DNA from: Ornithodoros turicata
Lineage: Eukaryota; Arthropoda; Arachnida; Ixodida; Argasidae
Assembly: GCF_037126465.1 (NCBI RefSeq)
Contig: NW_026999355.1
Location: 1,054,001 to 1,118,000 of the forward strand
Direction: 5' to 3'
Length of the DNA stretch: 64,000 bases
Below, one piece after another: positions 1-10,446 of this stretch (position 1 is its first letter; each line of letters starts with the position of its first letter). Below the pieces are notes generated by a model that searched no databases, had not been told where the DNA came from, and saw only the letters and a program-made list of their open reading frames with translations. Both the position numbers and the translations under genes were made by a program.

Positions 1-790
1 CCTCATCCTTGTTCTTTTCGTTGCCGTAGCATTTGATTCTCCAACACGACGTAGCAATTTTTTGGTCACTTTTCTCTTGTCCCCCGAGACATGAACCTGA
101 CGAGCATGAAGTTCGCCTTGGTCCCACGTTGCCTGCATTGACAGCATTTTCCACGACTTCTTTCGCCTGCAGCAGCTTTTTCCCTAAGCATCTGATACTT
201 GAGGATAAAGCGTTGACTTTATTTTCCAAGGCCTGTTGATCGTTGCAGAGGGATATTACGCTACGCTGCATATCTTGGCTTACTCGAACAATGCCGTCTG
301 CTGCGAAGTCTCTTGCGTGAGAAGTGCAAATTTCTTGTTGAGCACGCGAACACTTGCAGTCTCTGGTGTTGTGCTCAAACATTTCATTGCGAGGAACTGT
401 GCGCTTGCAACGAGGACAGCCAACTGAATGCCGAGCGCAGTCGTTGAGAAAATGAGATATCATTGAGAGATAATCACATTCAAAATCACAACCGTTGGCG
501 TAGTTCCAGCAGTGCACTTCGAACTGCAACAGCTCGCTCTCGCTGAACTGGAAGGTTTTCACGTACCTGGCTCTGTAGCCATAGCCGTCAAATGGACACT
601 TGCATCCGGCTACAAGCAGCTGGTTGAAGCAGTGATGACAGAATCCGTGAGCGCATTCGACGAGATGCAGAGTTTTTGGCAAAACCCCGCATAGATCGCA
701 GAAGCGTACACCAGGCACTGGACGGACAAATTGAAATGGGCGCCAGTCAACGTCTTCCGAGAATCCAGTAAGCACGACTGGGCGGGACAT
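1..790 (-). CDS. RING plus TRAF-type zinc-finger protein, partial (3' part beyond window)
   Basis: From an ATG at 790 the minus strand is open for 263 codons to the window edge, with no stop. A RING-like finger lies at residues 31-66: C31-x2-C34, C46-x-H48, C51-x2-C54 and C63-x-C65-P. Two TRAF-type fingers follow: C94, C101, H113, C118, then C125-x2-C128, H140, C145. After that the chain is polar and coiled-coil-like, with a basic patch. This layout is that of TRAF-like RING proteins, presumably cytoplasmic E3 ligase or adaptor proteins, which form large families in ticks; no MATH domain can be seen because the gene leaves the window. It is the only convincing host gene here and is uninterrupted. 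A CAG/C acceptor-like site lies about 40 nt upstream, so a 5' untranslated exon is possible. Confidence 0.8.
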   Translation of the reverse strand, partial: MSRPVVLTGFSEDVDWRPFQFVRPVPGVRFCDLCGVLPKTLHLVECAHGFCHHCFNQLLVAGCKCPFDGYGYRARYVKTFQFSESELLQFEVHCWNYANGCDFECDYLSMISHFLNDCARHSVGCPRCKRTVPRNEMFEHNTRDCKCSRAQQEICTSHARDFAADGIVRVSQDMQRSVISLCNDQQALENKVNALSSSIRCLGKKLLQAKEVVENAVNAGNVGPRRTSCSSGSCLGGQEKSDQKIATSCWRIKCYGNEKNKDE

Positions 791-1005
791 GATGGGATGT
801 AATGTCAGTGAAGCTGGGTTATGTGAAGACTTGTGGGCGTCGTGCTGTCCTGCAAGGCATCCATTCCATTTCAGCAGCTGTCACGAGGCTGTGATGCTGT
901 TGCCTCAAGAAATCTACAATGGACTGACTCTTCTTCGTTTTTAGTGACCCTTGGTATTGCATTTCACCGCTAGGACACGGACATTGTGTTGCGGACATGA
1001 GCATT

Positions 1006-1343
1006 CTAGAATTATGCGTCAGTGGTACGATATGTATGATAGTTTGCTGGCAGTACACGAATATCAGTTTATTTTTGTTTTAATGATGTTTTAGGATCCT
1101 GAAAAGTAGACAGGCGATATAGAGCGGTTCCCTGACGAGCTGGGCATTGACCATGGGCCAAGCAATCTTGTTGTATTAAGGGGTCGAGTGTAGCTGATTT
1201 AAACACACTAGGAGTCGTCCTGAAAGGCCTGGAATGTGAGCAGTGAAGACGTGCTCTAGACATTTCAAGTCAAAGGAAGCTTGGTGAGTCCACATGTGGT
1301 AACTGACCAATAAAACCAACACCGAGGAGCATTAACGCGTTAA
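1006..1343 (+). repeat. Dispersed repeat, copy 1 (partner at 20,879-21,232)
   Basis: About 340 bp match 20,879-21,232 in the same orientation with scattered substitutions and small indels. The match begins near GAATTATGCGT and ends near GACACCGAGGAGCATT. There is no convincing reading frame. The family was not identified. It could be an LTR or the tail of a larger element. Confidence 0.7.
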
Positions 1344-1948
1344 CGCTGCAGTTCGCCCATGATCCCCGTGGGGCGCAGTCGCCGCTTATCGAAGCAGGTA
1401 AAAGAGCCTCGTGATTGGGGGAGAGGGCAGTGTTTTGCCGACAGCTGTCGAGGTAGGCCGCGAGATTTTGGCAGAACGGAGGATCTGTTAAGTGCAGCGT
1501 GACAGATGTAAGTGGTGCCCTTGTCACTGATTAAAGAGTATGTTCGTCGAATTGGGTCTGTGTCTCTCGGTGCAGAGGTTTGGGTAGAAGACTGGTTGAG
1601 CTCTACCCCGAGTGGGATTTGGGGGGGCGGAATCACACAGGAGTGAACACTGCCTAACTTCTTGATGACCGCTACCGATTCTCCCGCAGGGAGCAACCTT
1701 GGCTACGGTGAATGTTTGTGGTCGACCACGTCAACTCCTCTACGTTTCTCTCTCTCTTTTTTTTATTTTTTTTACAGCCGAATTTGCGTGTCCCAGAAGC
1801 CCTGTGAGATGACGATTTTCCTGACACTTTGGAGAGCCCAGTAGTGCAAAGGGGGTGGGAATACTGCTAAGACGGTAAGAATATCTCCCTTGCTGTCGTG
1901 ACCTATCTCACCAGAGGCTCCGTTATGGATTTGGAAATATAATCTTGC

Positions 1949-2430
1949 TTAGCCAGAGCAAGCGATACTAGCACCGACTGTGTGTTCAGCGTGAAGTGGA
2001 GAAAACGAAGGCACTGACACGGGGTCATCTGTGATTTTGGTGTAGTTGACCTGAAAGCTGAGCAAGGTCAGGATGGTCAGTACTTCCGACGTGACTTCTC
2101 GAAGAGCGTGGGCACTTTGGAGGAGGAGCAGGATATCGTCGAAATTGATTAGAAGCTTCGTTTCTTTTGTGCGTAAGAATTCCACGAATCGTTTGAGGAG
2201 TTTTGTAAACACTCGTGAAGCCACAGAGAAACCAAAGGGGAGAACATTCCACTGATACAGGTGTGGCCCCCGTTGGAAGCAGAGGAGATTGCTGTGTTCT
2301 GCATGAATTCAGACTGACAAGTAGGCGCCCTGGACGTCTATCCAAGTGAGAAAGGTGTTCGGTTGATCAAGGATTCCGTTGTATGCCAGCCCTCCATCTT
2401 GAAGTGTTGGTATCGCATATAGATGGTGTT
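1949..2430 (-). pseudogene. Reverse transcriptase fragment, DIRS-like
   Basis: Reading the minus strand from about 2,425 to 1,949 gives a recognisable RT core: a palm segment with an in-frame stop, then an LPFGFSVASRVFTKLLK-type stretch, then LINFDDILLLL, a degenerate form of the YLDD catalytic box. The LPFG...A.RVFTKLLK wording is typical of DIRS-group retrotransposons, with gypsy-like RT as the alternative. The frame is broken and both ends are missing. The DNA to its left (1,345-1,900) contains LTDPPFC and AAYLDSCR strings that could be a worn tyrosine recombinase, but this is weak. Confidence 0.5.
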
Positions 2431-2589
2431 TATTTTTACCCCGTACCTATTTTAAATGCGATGGCAGATATGAGCGAACCCTTCGAGCTTTCTTGAGGCT
2501 TGGTATGTCGCAGTGTAAGCCCTGCAGTCATTGGCTGCTCCTTGGGGGTCAAGTGTTCAAGCGCAGCTACAAAACTGTAGTGAATCAGT

Positions 2590-2790
2590 AGACCAAGAGG
2601 CCTAGTGGTTACGATGATGGCATATTCCACGCCGAGATGGGGAGGCGACCCGGGTTTCAATCAGCACGCCCGCTGTGCTGTCTGAGTGTTTTCCCCGCGT
2701 TTTCCCTGGACGCATCGGGATCGCGTCTGGAAAGGTGTGCGTGAGACCGATACGGTAATATTCGGCATGCATGGTTTCACAATCCACTCG
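2590..2790 (+). repeat. Possible tRNA-derived SINE
   Basis: A GGTTACGATGATGGCA stretch (A-box-like) is followed about 40 bp later by CCCGGGTTTCAATC (B-box-like), then a GC-rich body. The spacing and order fit a SINE head, but I saw no second copy in the window. Confidence 0.3.
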
Positions 2791-2799
2791 CCTACGTTT

Positions 2800-5090
2800 C
2801 TCTTCCGAAAACAGGGCATGTATTAAATATACGAGTTTTAAATATTCTCACTCCCTGTGCAGCTAAGCCAGAATGACGTAAGCCGGACACACGAATGGGA
2901 GCGAAGCGCAGGTGATTGTCTCCGAGGTCGTCTGCTTCGCGTTCGAACCGCAACATAGTAAGCGAAAGGACCTCAGTAAATAATGATTATCACTTTCGCT
3001 TACCAGTGTGAGTGCGGCCATCATCATGTTCCGAGGAACACGCGGTTATATGCTCGTGGCTACAAACGCGTATGATGTCCCGAAAGAGCATTCTACGAGG
3101 CGATCTAAGACTTCCCTCGACCTGCAGACCACATCCTGCACCCACCCGACGACGCCATCACTCCCGCCCGGCGGTCGGACGCTATAAGGTTTCTCTGCCG
3201 CTCCCTGATTTGGCCTGTCCGCACCAAAGGGCGCTCGCTGATTGGCTTCGATTTACTGATGAGCACATCTCAGCTCATAGGTTATCAAGGAGGAAAACGA
3301 GGGTAGTTTTCAGATATATGTCGGCACAGTTTCCTCAGGACTCACGTTCGCCCAGGGCCACCACTGATTGGCTTTGTCCGAGTGACGTTTTCTCCGATTT
3401 CCGGGGAGGGAATTCCGGAATGCTCTACATCTGGGGTCTGCTCTTGCCATGCCTTACGTGCGTGAAATTGCAAAGAAACGACTCCACTAATTGGCATCGT
3501 ATTTTCAACCTCATTGTCGGTGATGAAGGAGGAGTAAAATGGCACTTATTTTCGGAATCCACCGCGACGGAAGCGATAGTCCAGGGGTGCCAAGTGGTGG
3601 GCTGCGGGTTGCATGTGGCCCGCGTGGGCCTTGAGCAAAAGAAAGAAAAAAAAATCCGCCCAAGCTTCATCAATGGCCGTGGCATTATGATTTGGCTCTG
3701 TACTTCTGCCGTTTATCCTGCGTTGTTTAGCGATAGCAAATTGTTGCCATTGACCTGTAACAGCCGATATGACTCTCGAAATAAGGGACGAACGGGTCCG
3801 AGTACATGACAACAGAGAATAACTTTCAACTTTGAATCAGAATCAACCTTTAATCGTATGATTACAGGTTGAAAGTTGGACGTTCCCTGTCTGTTTCTGT
3901 GTTACTTCCGTCATCTTCGCTGATGACTCCCTGAACATGGCCCTGCGTCTATTTTTTTACTTGATTGGTATTACGAGTACATTCCTACCTAAAACTCTGA
4001 GTAAACCCTACATGGCCCATTTATGATATTAGTGCCTTCAATGCCACCAGAAACAGAGTTGTTCAGTTGCAGGCTTGGTGATCCCCGAATGAGTTCAGGA
4101 GACTTGAAACGGAACTTTCTGGCTCGCCGATTTCCGTAGCTGTGAACAAGGTTCCTGATGACTTAAAAATGGAACTGATTGACCTGTAGTGCGACGCAGC
4201 GATAAGAACAAGTTCGCTGAAGTTGGTGCGGCTTCGTGTTGTTCTTACGTGGGACAAAACTATCCTTAGATTCGTACGTTGTCGCGGTGAAACCTGTCCA
4301 TGTTCGGAACAACATGCGTCTAATAATAATAATTCGTGGCTTTACGTTACGAGACAACTGTGTCAGCATACGTCTGCGAACAGGTGTTTTCTCTGATGAA
4401 CCTCAATAAGTCATAGTTACGCTCATAACTAACAAACGAACACCTTAAAGCAATCCTTGAGGCGGACTCATGTGATCCAGTTAACGTTCGCTTTTGGGGA
4501 GGGTTGGCATCACCGTCCCAAAATTGTTTTCTTCGCTTTGTCTTTCTCGCGGGCTCCAAGGAAGTAATATAATCACCGCAGCGTGCAAAACATGCTAACA
4601 AACGACAACACCATTATTTTCATTCGCAGGGATCTAGAAAACTACAACAAGCTTGTCGAATTTGGTGATTGCCAGCTATTCCCAGACTGCTACTCCAGGG
4701 AATGACATAATTTTGGCCCAAATATCACGGGCCGAGAGAAGCGATTTTGTTGCATCTCTCATAGACTCTCACATATTGAAAAATTGAAAAACTTCATTCG
4801 CCAAAAATCAGTGGATCGCATCAGGCCTTCAAAAATGCGTCATTCTCTAGATAAACTCGAGGAGAACACGCCTGTACTTGTTCCTTGTAGAAATTTAGCG
4901 AGGTTTACGGGAACCCTGCGAACAAAAATTCTCAATAGACTTTCTTAAGAAGGGAGTCCGCCTTAAGATTGCAACTGCGTAATCACGCGATGTTGCGAAC
5001 TGCTGCGATGTTGACGCAATAGTTAAAAACAAGAGGCGCAAAATTTCCTCAGTACACAGCAAACACAGAAGGATTAATGGTGAAAAATGG
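2800..5090. other. No recognised gene; degenerate ~120-bp repeats at 3,231-3,600
   Basis: Nothing here resembles a known protein. Three segments beginning with the same (C)TGATTGGCTT-type string (an inverted CCAAT box) start near 3,231, 3,353 and 3,478, so the spacing is about 122-125 bp. A 265-codon plus-strand open frame (3,012-3,809) spans them but has no ATG at its head and no recognisable domain; I do not call it a gene. Confidence 0.5.
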
Positions 5091-5092
5091 AT

Positions 5093-5185
5093 GTCACTGA
5101 AAAGGTTATCAAGCTGTAGGACCCTGGACCGGTAATCCACAAGATGTGGGTTCGTGCCCTACAGCTGGCTAACCTTTTCAGTGAC
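5093..5185. repeat. tRNA-like palindromic element
   Basis: The ends are a perfect 16-bp inverted repeat (GTCACTGAAAAGGTTA and its complement), and pairing continues to about 33 bp with few mismatches. The loop holds a B-box-like string (GTGGGTTCGTGCC) beside a CTGTAGG/CCTACAG stem. It looks like a tRNA-derived foldback or short SINE rather than a functional tRNA. It could be transcribed by Pol III. Confidence 0.6.
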
Positions 5186-5189
5186 TTCC

Positions 5190-7400
5190 GTCTTTGATCA
5201 GTAATTTCTTAGGCTTGAGGATTTGTCCTTCACTCTTAGCTCGGTTACTTCTAGTAAAGGTAAAAAAATTGCAATATTGTTACCTGTACACTAGATGGGT
5301 ACAGCGTTACCTCTGCCGAGGTTACCTCTCTAACAGTAACCAGATGCACCGTGTATTTAGAAGTAACACCGTTCCCGGGGCTCCGGGGCTGCACCCGCCC
5401 GTTCCTCGCGTCCGTGCATGCATGCAGCAAATTGCATGCAGGCATACACGAAACACGACACGGGTGACATACCACAATACAATGACCATGGGCTTTCCTG
5501 GGAACGTATTTTATTGTGAATATCAGGAAAACACAACCGAGCATTGGCGACGTAAGATAACGAAGATATCGTTTCTCAATGTGGTGGCATATGTGAGACT
5601 ATGTATAATGAACACAGCTCCAAAGGGGCTTTGATGTGTTCACAGAATCGCGTGAAATATTGTATTGTAAAATTGCAGGGGCGGCATGCATGCATACGGA
5701 CCTTGTCCTCATTCTTGCTTGTTGCTGTGGGGACGGTGCCGCTTTCTCCACCATAAATATCTAAAATGGAATGGGCACTCCTTATTTATCATCCTCACGT
5801 TGTTTGGGTACATCATTAATAGCAAAAACAGGCCTTACTTACACTTGTGCAAGCACGAGTAAGGAATGCAATAACTGTAGATACCTGATATGTTGGAAGA
5901 GTCGGTGTTCGGTATCGTAGCGTCGTTTGCCGAAAACGGGGGATTTTCCAATTCACGAGCTTCCATATTTGTACATGTAGCGGCAGTGATGAAACCAGCC
6001 ACAGTATGGAGTTCACATTGAACATCCTCAGGGCAAGATGTAATGCAGCATAATTGCGAGGCCAGCGATACATGCACATAAAAAGAAGAGAGTACTGAAA
6101 TGTTAACTTCCAACAAACACAGATGGCAAAATATTTTGTGGATGGCAGGTCGTTATGTAAGAAAATAAATACCATGGAAAACGTTACAGCTATGTCCTGT
6201 TTCCTCCTGTGGCTGGAAGTTCACGTCCTGAACATGTTCTTCACCACCTGAGGGAAATCAGTCGACATTAGTTTGCAGGCCCTTGACATATTAATTACCA
6301 CCAGCACACCCGCTCCTTCACTGCCTGACTCATCGGGATGGCGATTTAGGTTGCCTGGTAGATAAATTCATCTGAATGTAATTCAGTAGCCGATGTGATC
6401 GATTTCTTATTTTTTAACAGTTTACTGACTAGTCGGTGTTATTGATTGATTGTCTTGACTTTCTTCATTGGTATAATTCGCGAGATGCTATCTGGTGGTC
6501 AGTTGTACTAGCAAACCACTGATAACAACCAATTAAGGCATCAATGTGGGCAACCATTCTGGTCAATTAACCACATGGACCAATCACAGTGGCTCAAGTC
6601 ATACCGTGCAATCAGTCGACCCATTCACCACGAAGTCAGTGAAATTTACGAAGGCAATCAGACAGAAAATGACTGAGTCAATTCATCAACCAGCCAGTAA
6701 GACGACGAAATGACCTGTCATTGACAACACGACCCTGAACAAGTCAAAATCAAGCCGTATCAAGAAGTAAAGAAAATAGTTATCGCCCACACACACACAC
6801 ACCCGGGCATAAAGAAACGCAATCATAAAATTACTGTAGTGGTCAATCAGTTGCCTATTCATGACGTACTACATATCGTGCATCGTTTCATTAGTGAGTC
6901 GACTAGGCTTTAGCAATTAGCCCATACACCAAAATAGATTAAGTCCGTCAGAAAAACACGAAATGAAAAGTACAACCCCACGATAAGAGAACTAAATACT
7001 TCTCAGAACAATGTACTACGAAAAATCCAGTTTCTTTTCGTTGTCATTGCTACGACACACAGACTATAGCGCTTATCACTCTTCTTCAACGCTGAATGGA
7101 AACAATTTGCTCGTAGTTGAAAGTAGTTAACACAAAACTCAATGTCAAAATGGCTCTATAGGTATCATATACTTTTCAGCGTATGAAAGATGCTGGGACA
7201 AGAAGGCGACACGGAGAGATACAAAGTAAAGTCGATGTAGAGAGCAAAGCTGGCAAGAGAAAGCAGAATGCGTTAAGGCCGAGCGTTATCACTGCGACCA
7301 ACAGCTTACACGTGCGCAGACAGCACATCATGTATGACTTGCCATAAGACAGGAATCAACAGCGAATCTACTTAGAACGATCTTGATGAAATACGCACTT
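5190..7400. other. No gene recognised
   Basis: The segment is AT-leaning anonymous DNA. A GTAAC/GTTAC-rich patch sits at 5,265-5,365 and resembles another at 7,850-8,000. Short AATCA/TGATT motifs crowd 6,390-6,700, and a (CA)n run lies near 6,788. No reading frame shows recognisable domains. Confidence 0.5.
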
Positions 7401-7402
7401 AC

Positions 7403-7576
7403 CTATTTCACGTATCCTTTCATGGTCGTATCACGTTTATGTGAAACCGGGCTGTGCGCACAGTATTCATATTTCAGATGACGAATGCCGGACTCCACCA
7501 TGTATTTCTTGCAGTCCTCGCACTCTTTGCATCTGCCTCCCGGCACACCCCAGAAGTCCTTGTTTGTAAACACCAT
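7403..7576 (-). CDS. Possible exon encoding a short Cys/His-rich module
   Basis: From ATG at 7,576 the minus strand reads 57 codons with a compact metal-binding look: C-x2-C-x2-C near residue 14-20, then a lone C, then PVSHKR. The stop TAG sits directly against a canonical donor (AG/GTAAGT), so this could be a terminal coding exon with an intron in the 3' untranslated region. The reading frame is open further upstream to about 7,735. I cannot name a family. It is either a host exon or part of an unrecognised mobile element. Confidence 0.35.
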   Translation of the reverse strand: MVFTNKDFWGVPGGRCKECEDCKKYMVESGIRHLKYEYCAHSPVSHKRDTTMKGYVK

Positions 7577-7739
7577 TTGGACGCAGTTCACAACACGTCT
7601 ACAACCACGAGTGTGATTTAACTTGTCAGCCACAGAGGCGTCACATTTCAAAAGATGCAACCGACAAAACACGAGGACGCGATGTAGTGTCCCCTCTCGT
7701 GTGATACTGTAAACTGTTGCCAGATGAGCGACCAAAAGC

Positions 7740-8640
7740 GATCAAAAGCGGCTCTGATTGTTTGCGAACGCATTACGACGTAGAAGTAACGGACTCCCAC
7801 TACAAGTAACACGTACAAGTAACCAGGAGAAGACAGGGGTTTTCCCCACAGGTTACCTCTACCCCAGCTCTTCGAGACCCAATTTACTTCTAAAATTCGC
7901 AATTTCCTGTGTTACCTCTTCCTTTGAGCCGATGTTACTTCTAAATACACGTAACAACGGTCTAAAAGTAACAATACAAGTAACTCCGGTAAGAGTGTAT
8001 GTGTTCCGGCTTCATAACATCAATTCCCATAATGTACGAAAGGATTGCTGACGCTGTGATTGAGCAACGGTAAGTAACGCAAATATTTATGTTTTATGTC
8101 GTTTTATATTCTGTGTTGTGTTATCTATATCAGAAACAGGCAACCCCAAAGCTGTGGCATGCGGTCCGCGTTGCTCATTCATGGCTTAATGCGGCCCTCG
8201 GACATGAATGAGTTCGGCACCCCAGCGATAGTCCCTTTAAGACAAAGGACGGCATAGGTCCCTGTGAAGTCGGCCAAGGACGTATGATCCCCGCCTGAGC
8301 GTGGCTGACTATGGCAAGGGGTTCCATCGTCACCAGTACCGCTGTGCGGGAGGGGAAAGCTTAGATGTCACACGGTGGAAGCAACGCCGCCATGTCGGTT
8401 CAAGCAGTTGTCATCAGAATAACTTCTCCAGTTCAAGTGTAACGTTTCGAGCCGTACCAACAACTGCGTGCGAGGGTGACTCAGAGCAACGCGAACCGCA
8501 TTTGTGTAAAATGCGACAAGCTAAGCGGGCGAGAATATCTCGTGAAAACGACGAAAAGCACCAACTCCATTTACTGTGCAAGCGGGATGGGCTCTAGATA
8601 ACCAAGAAGCTACCTTCTACTCACGGGACAGCGGGCCAAG
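7740..8640. other. No gene recognised; GTAAC-rich segment
   Basis: Between 7,790 and 8,000 the string GTAAC, or its complement, recurs many times in both orientations. The rest is anonymous, with one short open frame (8,301-8,597) without recognisable content. Confidence 0.4.
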
Positions 8641-8914
8641 GAAAACAACAACATTACACTAGGGTTCAGAGACACAATGGACATGTTACCGATATAGCGA
8701 GAGACCCTGTACTGGCCCAGTGCAACGTCCTTGCCCTCTCGGAGACCTGGACCAACCTACCGCGAATAGGGAATGCGCCTGTGACGCGTTTAACACATTC
8801 ACCTTGAGAGATAAAGCAGAAGTGGAGGTGCCGCCATCCCGAGAAATGACGAACCTGTTAAAAAAATACACTGAAGAGACAGTCGCAAAGAAGACAAGTG
8901 CTGTGGTTACATGA
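8640..8914 (+). pseudogene. Possible AP-endonuclease fragment of a retroelement or Helentron
   Basis: Two frames carry a string reading HVTDIARDPVL then NVLALSETWTNL. LSETW is the hallmark of the apurinic-endonuclease fold of LINEs and of the endonuclease carried by some Helitron-group elements. The frame shifts within about 60 bp and the rest of the domain is absent. This rests on one motif. Confidence 0.35.
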
Positions 8915-9055
8915 ACTCGACAGAGGCGGGTCGAGTTGACTTATAGCACCTCCTCATATCCATCCTTCATTGAAGATTGGTTGACACGACCTGATGGGAG
9001 AGGTTTTGCTGCTATAAACCAAGCCGACCCGTTTCTGTCGCGTTCATGTAACCGC
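8903..9055. repeat. Palindromic element of ~153 bp
   Basis: The left end reads GTGGTTACATGAACTCGACA and the right end is its near complement (TGTCGCGTTCATGTAACCGC). Arms of about 45 bp pair imperfectly around a TTCATTGAAGATT centre. It lies 170 bp left of the Penelope-like element and may be independent of it. Confidence 0.5.
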
Positions 9056-9282
9056 GGCTAAGGTAATACACGCCCTACCCGCTGCAGACGAAGTTGGTGA
9101 CGTATGGAGACAGGGAGAGGGGGGATGGTGTTGGAGAAGGTTTGGTCAGCCTGCTAGGGGGCGGCAGCTCTGTGCACCCAGGCAAGGCGGGAAAGAGGAG
9201 GGTTAAAAGGAGACGGGAAAGGTGACTGTGGACAAAAAAGTAGAGAACTCCGACTTAACATAACAAAATAAAAAGTTTTACT

Positions 9283-9320
9283 CAGATGTTTCGTCCGTCA
9301 TGCGACGGACATCCTCAGTG
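9283..9320 (-). ncRNA. Hammerhead-ribozyme-like core, left arm
   Basis: On the minus strand CTGAGGA (fits CUGANGA) is followed by a perfect 7-bp stem, GTCCGTC/GACGGAC with loop GCAT, then GAAAC. Penelope-like elements are known to carry type I hammerheads in their repeats, and this is the expected place. One extra T stands between CTGAGGA and the stem, and I could not confirm stems I and III, so self-cleavage is unproven. Confidence 0.4.
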
Positions 9321-9352
9321 AAAAAATGGATGAGAGATCATACAACCAGTCG

Positions 9353-9757
9353 CTATTTATGGAGATGGGAGTATTGTTCGGGAAGAGGGCCACGGTTTTT
9401 GTTACAAACCGAGGGGCCACCACGTATGTGCCACGACTCTAGAAGCTTCCCGGGTCCCCACCTTTGTTCGCGAGCCAAGGTCACCGCGTTGTCGAAGTCG
9501 AAACAATGTCCCGTGTCCCAACAATGCTCTGTAAGCTCCGTCTTAAACCCAGTGGCGTGGGTCGCACTCTTTATGTCCCGTTTATGTTCTTTGAAACGAG
9601 TGTTCCTTTTTCTGCCTGTCTCCCCAATGTAGCGCGTGTCACAGTCTTGGCATTGTACTTTGTAGACTACTCCAGACTGGTCTTCCTGGGGGACAGGGTC
9701 CTTCGGTTTCGATATGACACTTCGAAGTTTAACATGCGGTTTGAACGTAGTCCCGAT
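9353..9757 (-). CDS. GIY-YIG endonuclease domain, left arm
   Basis: The minus strand reads through a GIY-YIG core without a stop: VVYKVQCQDC, then YIGETGRK, F-x-EHKRD, then TELTEHCWDTGHCFDF and AREQRW. The Cys-rich lead-in (C-x-DC) plus YIGETGR is the signature of the endonuclease at the C-terminus of Penelope-like proteins, which nicks target DNA for reverse transcription. It is open upstream into the spacer, in a helical basic region. It lacks a reverse transcriptase, so it cannot act alone. Confidence 0.8.
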   Translation of the reverse strand: MGTTFKPHVKLRSVISKPKDPVPQEDQSGVVYKVQCQDCDTRYIGETGRKRNTRFKEHKRDIKSATHATGFKTELTEHCWDTGHCFDFDNAVTLAREQRWGPGKLLESWHIRGGPSVCNKNRGPLPEQYSHLHK

Positions 9758-9969
9758 AATCCGTTTCTGTCTCTCAAGCAGCTCAGCCTGTTCCTTGCGC
9801 TGAAAATCTGGCGCATCTCGTCGGGTTGAAGGGTCCGCAACAACGTTTTCTCGGCTAAGTCAAGTCGATGACGGGAGTCGTTGAGTTTGGACTTGTTCTC
9901 GAGGACTCGGGCTTTCAAACAGTCGATGCCGAAGTTCAGGGCCAGCTTTCGGCCGTGCGGACCACGGCC

Positions 9970-10374
9970 GTCAGGACTACGTTCAAACCGCATGTTAAAC
10001 TTCGAAGTGTCATATCGAAACCGAAGGACCGCGTCCCCCCGGAAGACCAGTCTGGAGTAGTCTACAAAGTACAATGCCAAGACTGTGACACGTGCTACAT
10101 TGGCGAGACAGGCAGAAAACGAAACACTCGTTTCAAAGAACATAAACGGGACGTAAAGAGCGCGACCCACGCCACTTGGTTTAAGACGGAGCTTACAGAG
10201 CATTGTTGGGACACGGGACATTGTTTCGACTTCGACAACGCGGTGACCTTGGCTCGCGAACAAAGATGGGGACCCAGGAAGCTTCTGGAGTCGTGGCACA
10301 TACGTGGTGACCCCTCGGTTTGTAACAAAAACCGCGGCCCCCTTCCCGAACAATACTCCCATCTCCTTAAATAG
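9970..10374 (+). CDS. GIY-YIG endonuclease domain, right arm
   Basis: This inverted duplicate of the left-arm domain ends at the TAG of 10,372-10,374. The same motifs are present (CYIGETGRK, EHKRD, TELTEHCWDTGH). Substitutions against the left arm are few and mostly conservative, so the duplication is young or the arms have been homogenised. The open frame extends to about 9,868 through spacer DNA that is antisense to the other copy; that extension is not likely to be native. Confidence 0.75.
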   Translation, partial: VRTTFKPHVKLRSVISKPKDRVPPEDQSGVVYKVQCQDCDTCYIGETGRKRNTRFKEHKRDVKSATHATWFKTELTEHCWDTGHCFDFDNAVTLAREQRWGPRKLLESWHIRGDPSVCNKNRGPLPEQYSHLLK

Positions 10375-10406
10375 CGACTGGTTGTGTGATCTCTCATCCA
10401 TTTTTT

Positions 10407-10446
10407 CACTGAGGATGTCCGTCGCATGACGAACGAAACGTCTGAG
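10407..10446 (+). ncRNA. Hammerhead-ribozyme-like core, right arm
   Basis: This is the mirror copy of the left-arm motif: CTGAGGA at 10,409-10,415 and GAAA at 10,435-10,438. One base in the stem is changed (GACGAAC), so pairing is weaker than on the left. Confidence 0.35.

Noticed and set aside
3012..3809. 265-codon plus-strand open frame
   Set aside because: No ATG at its head, no domain, and it spans degenerate ~120-bp repeats.
9667..10401. 244-codon minus-strand open frame in the Penelope-like element
   Set aside because: Its first part is antisense to the right-arm endonuclease. Only the spacer part is likely coding, and that belongs with the left-arm endonuclease.
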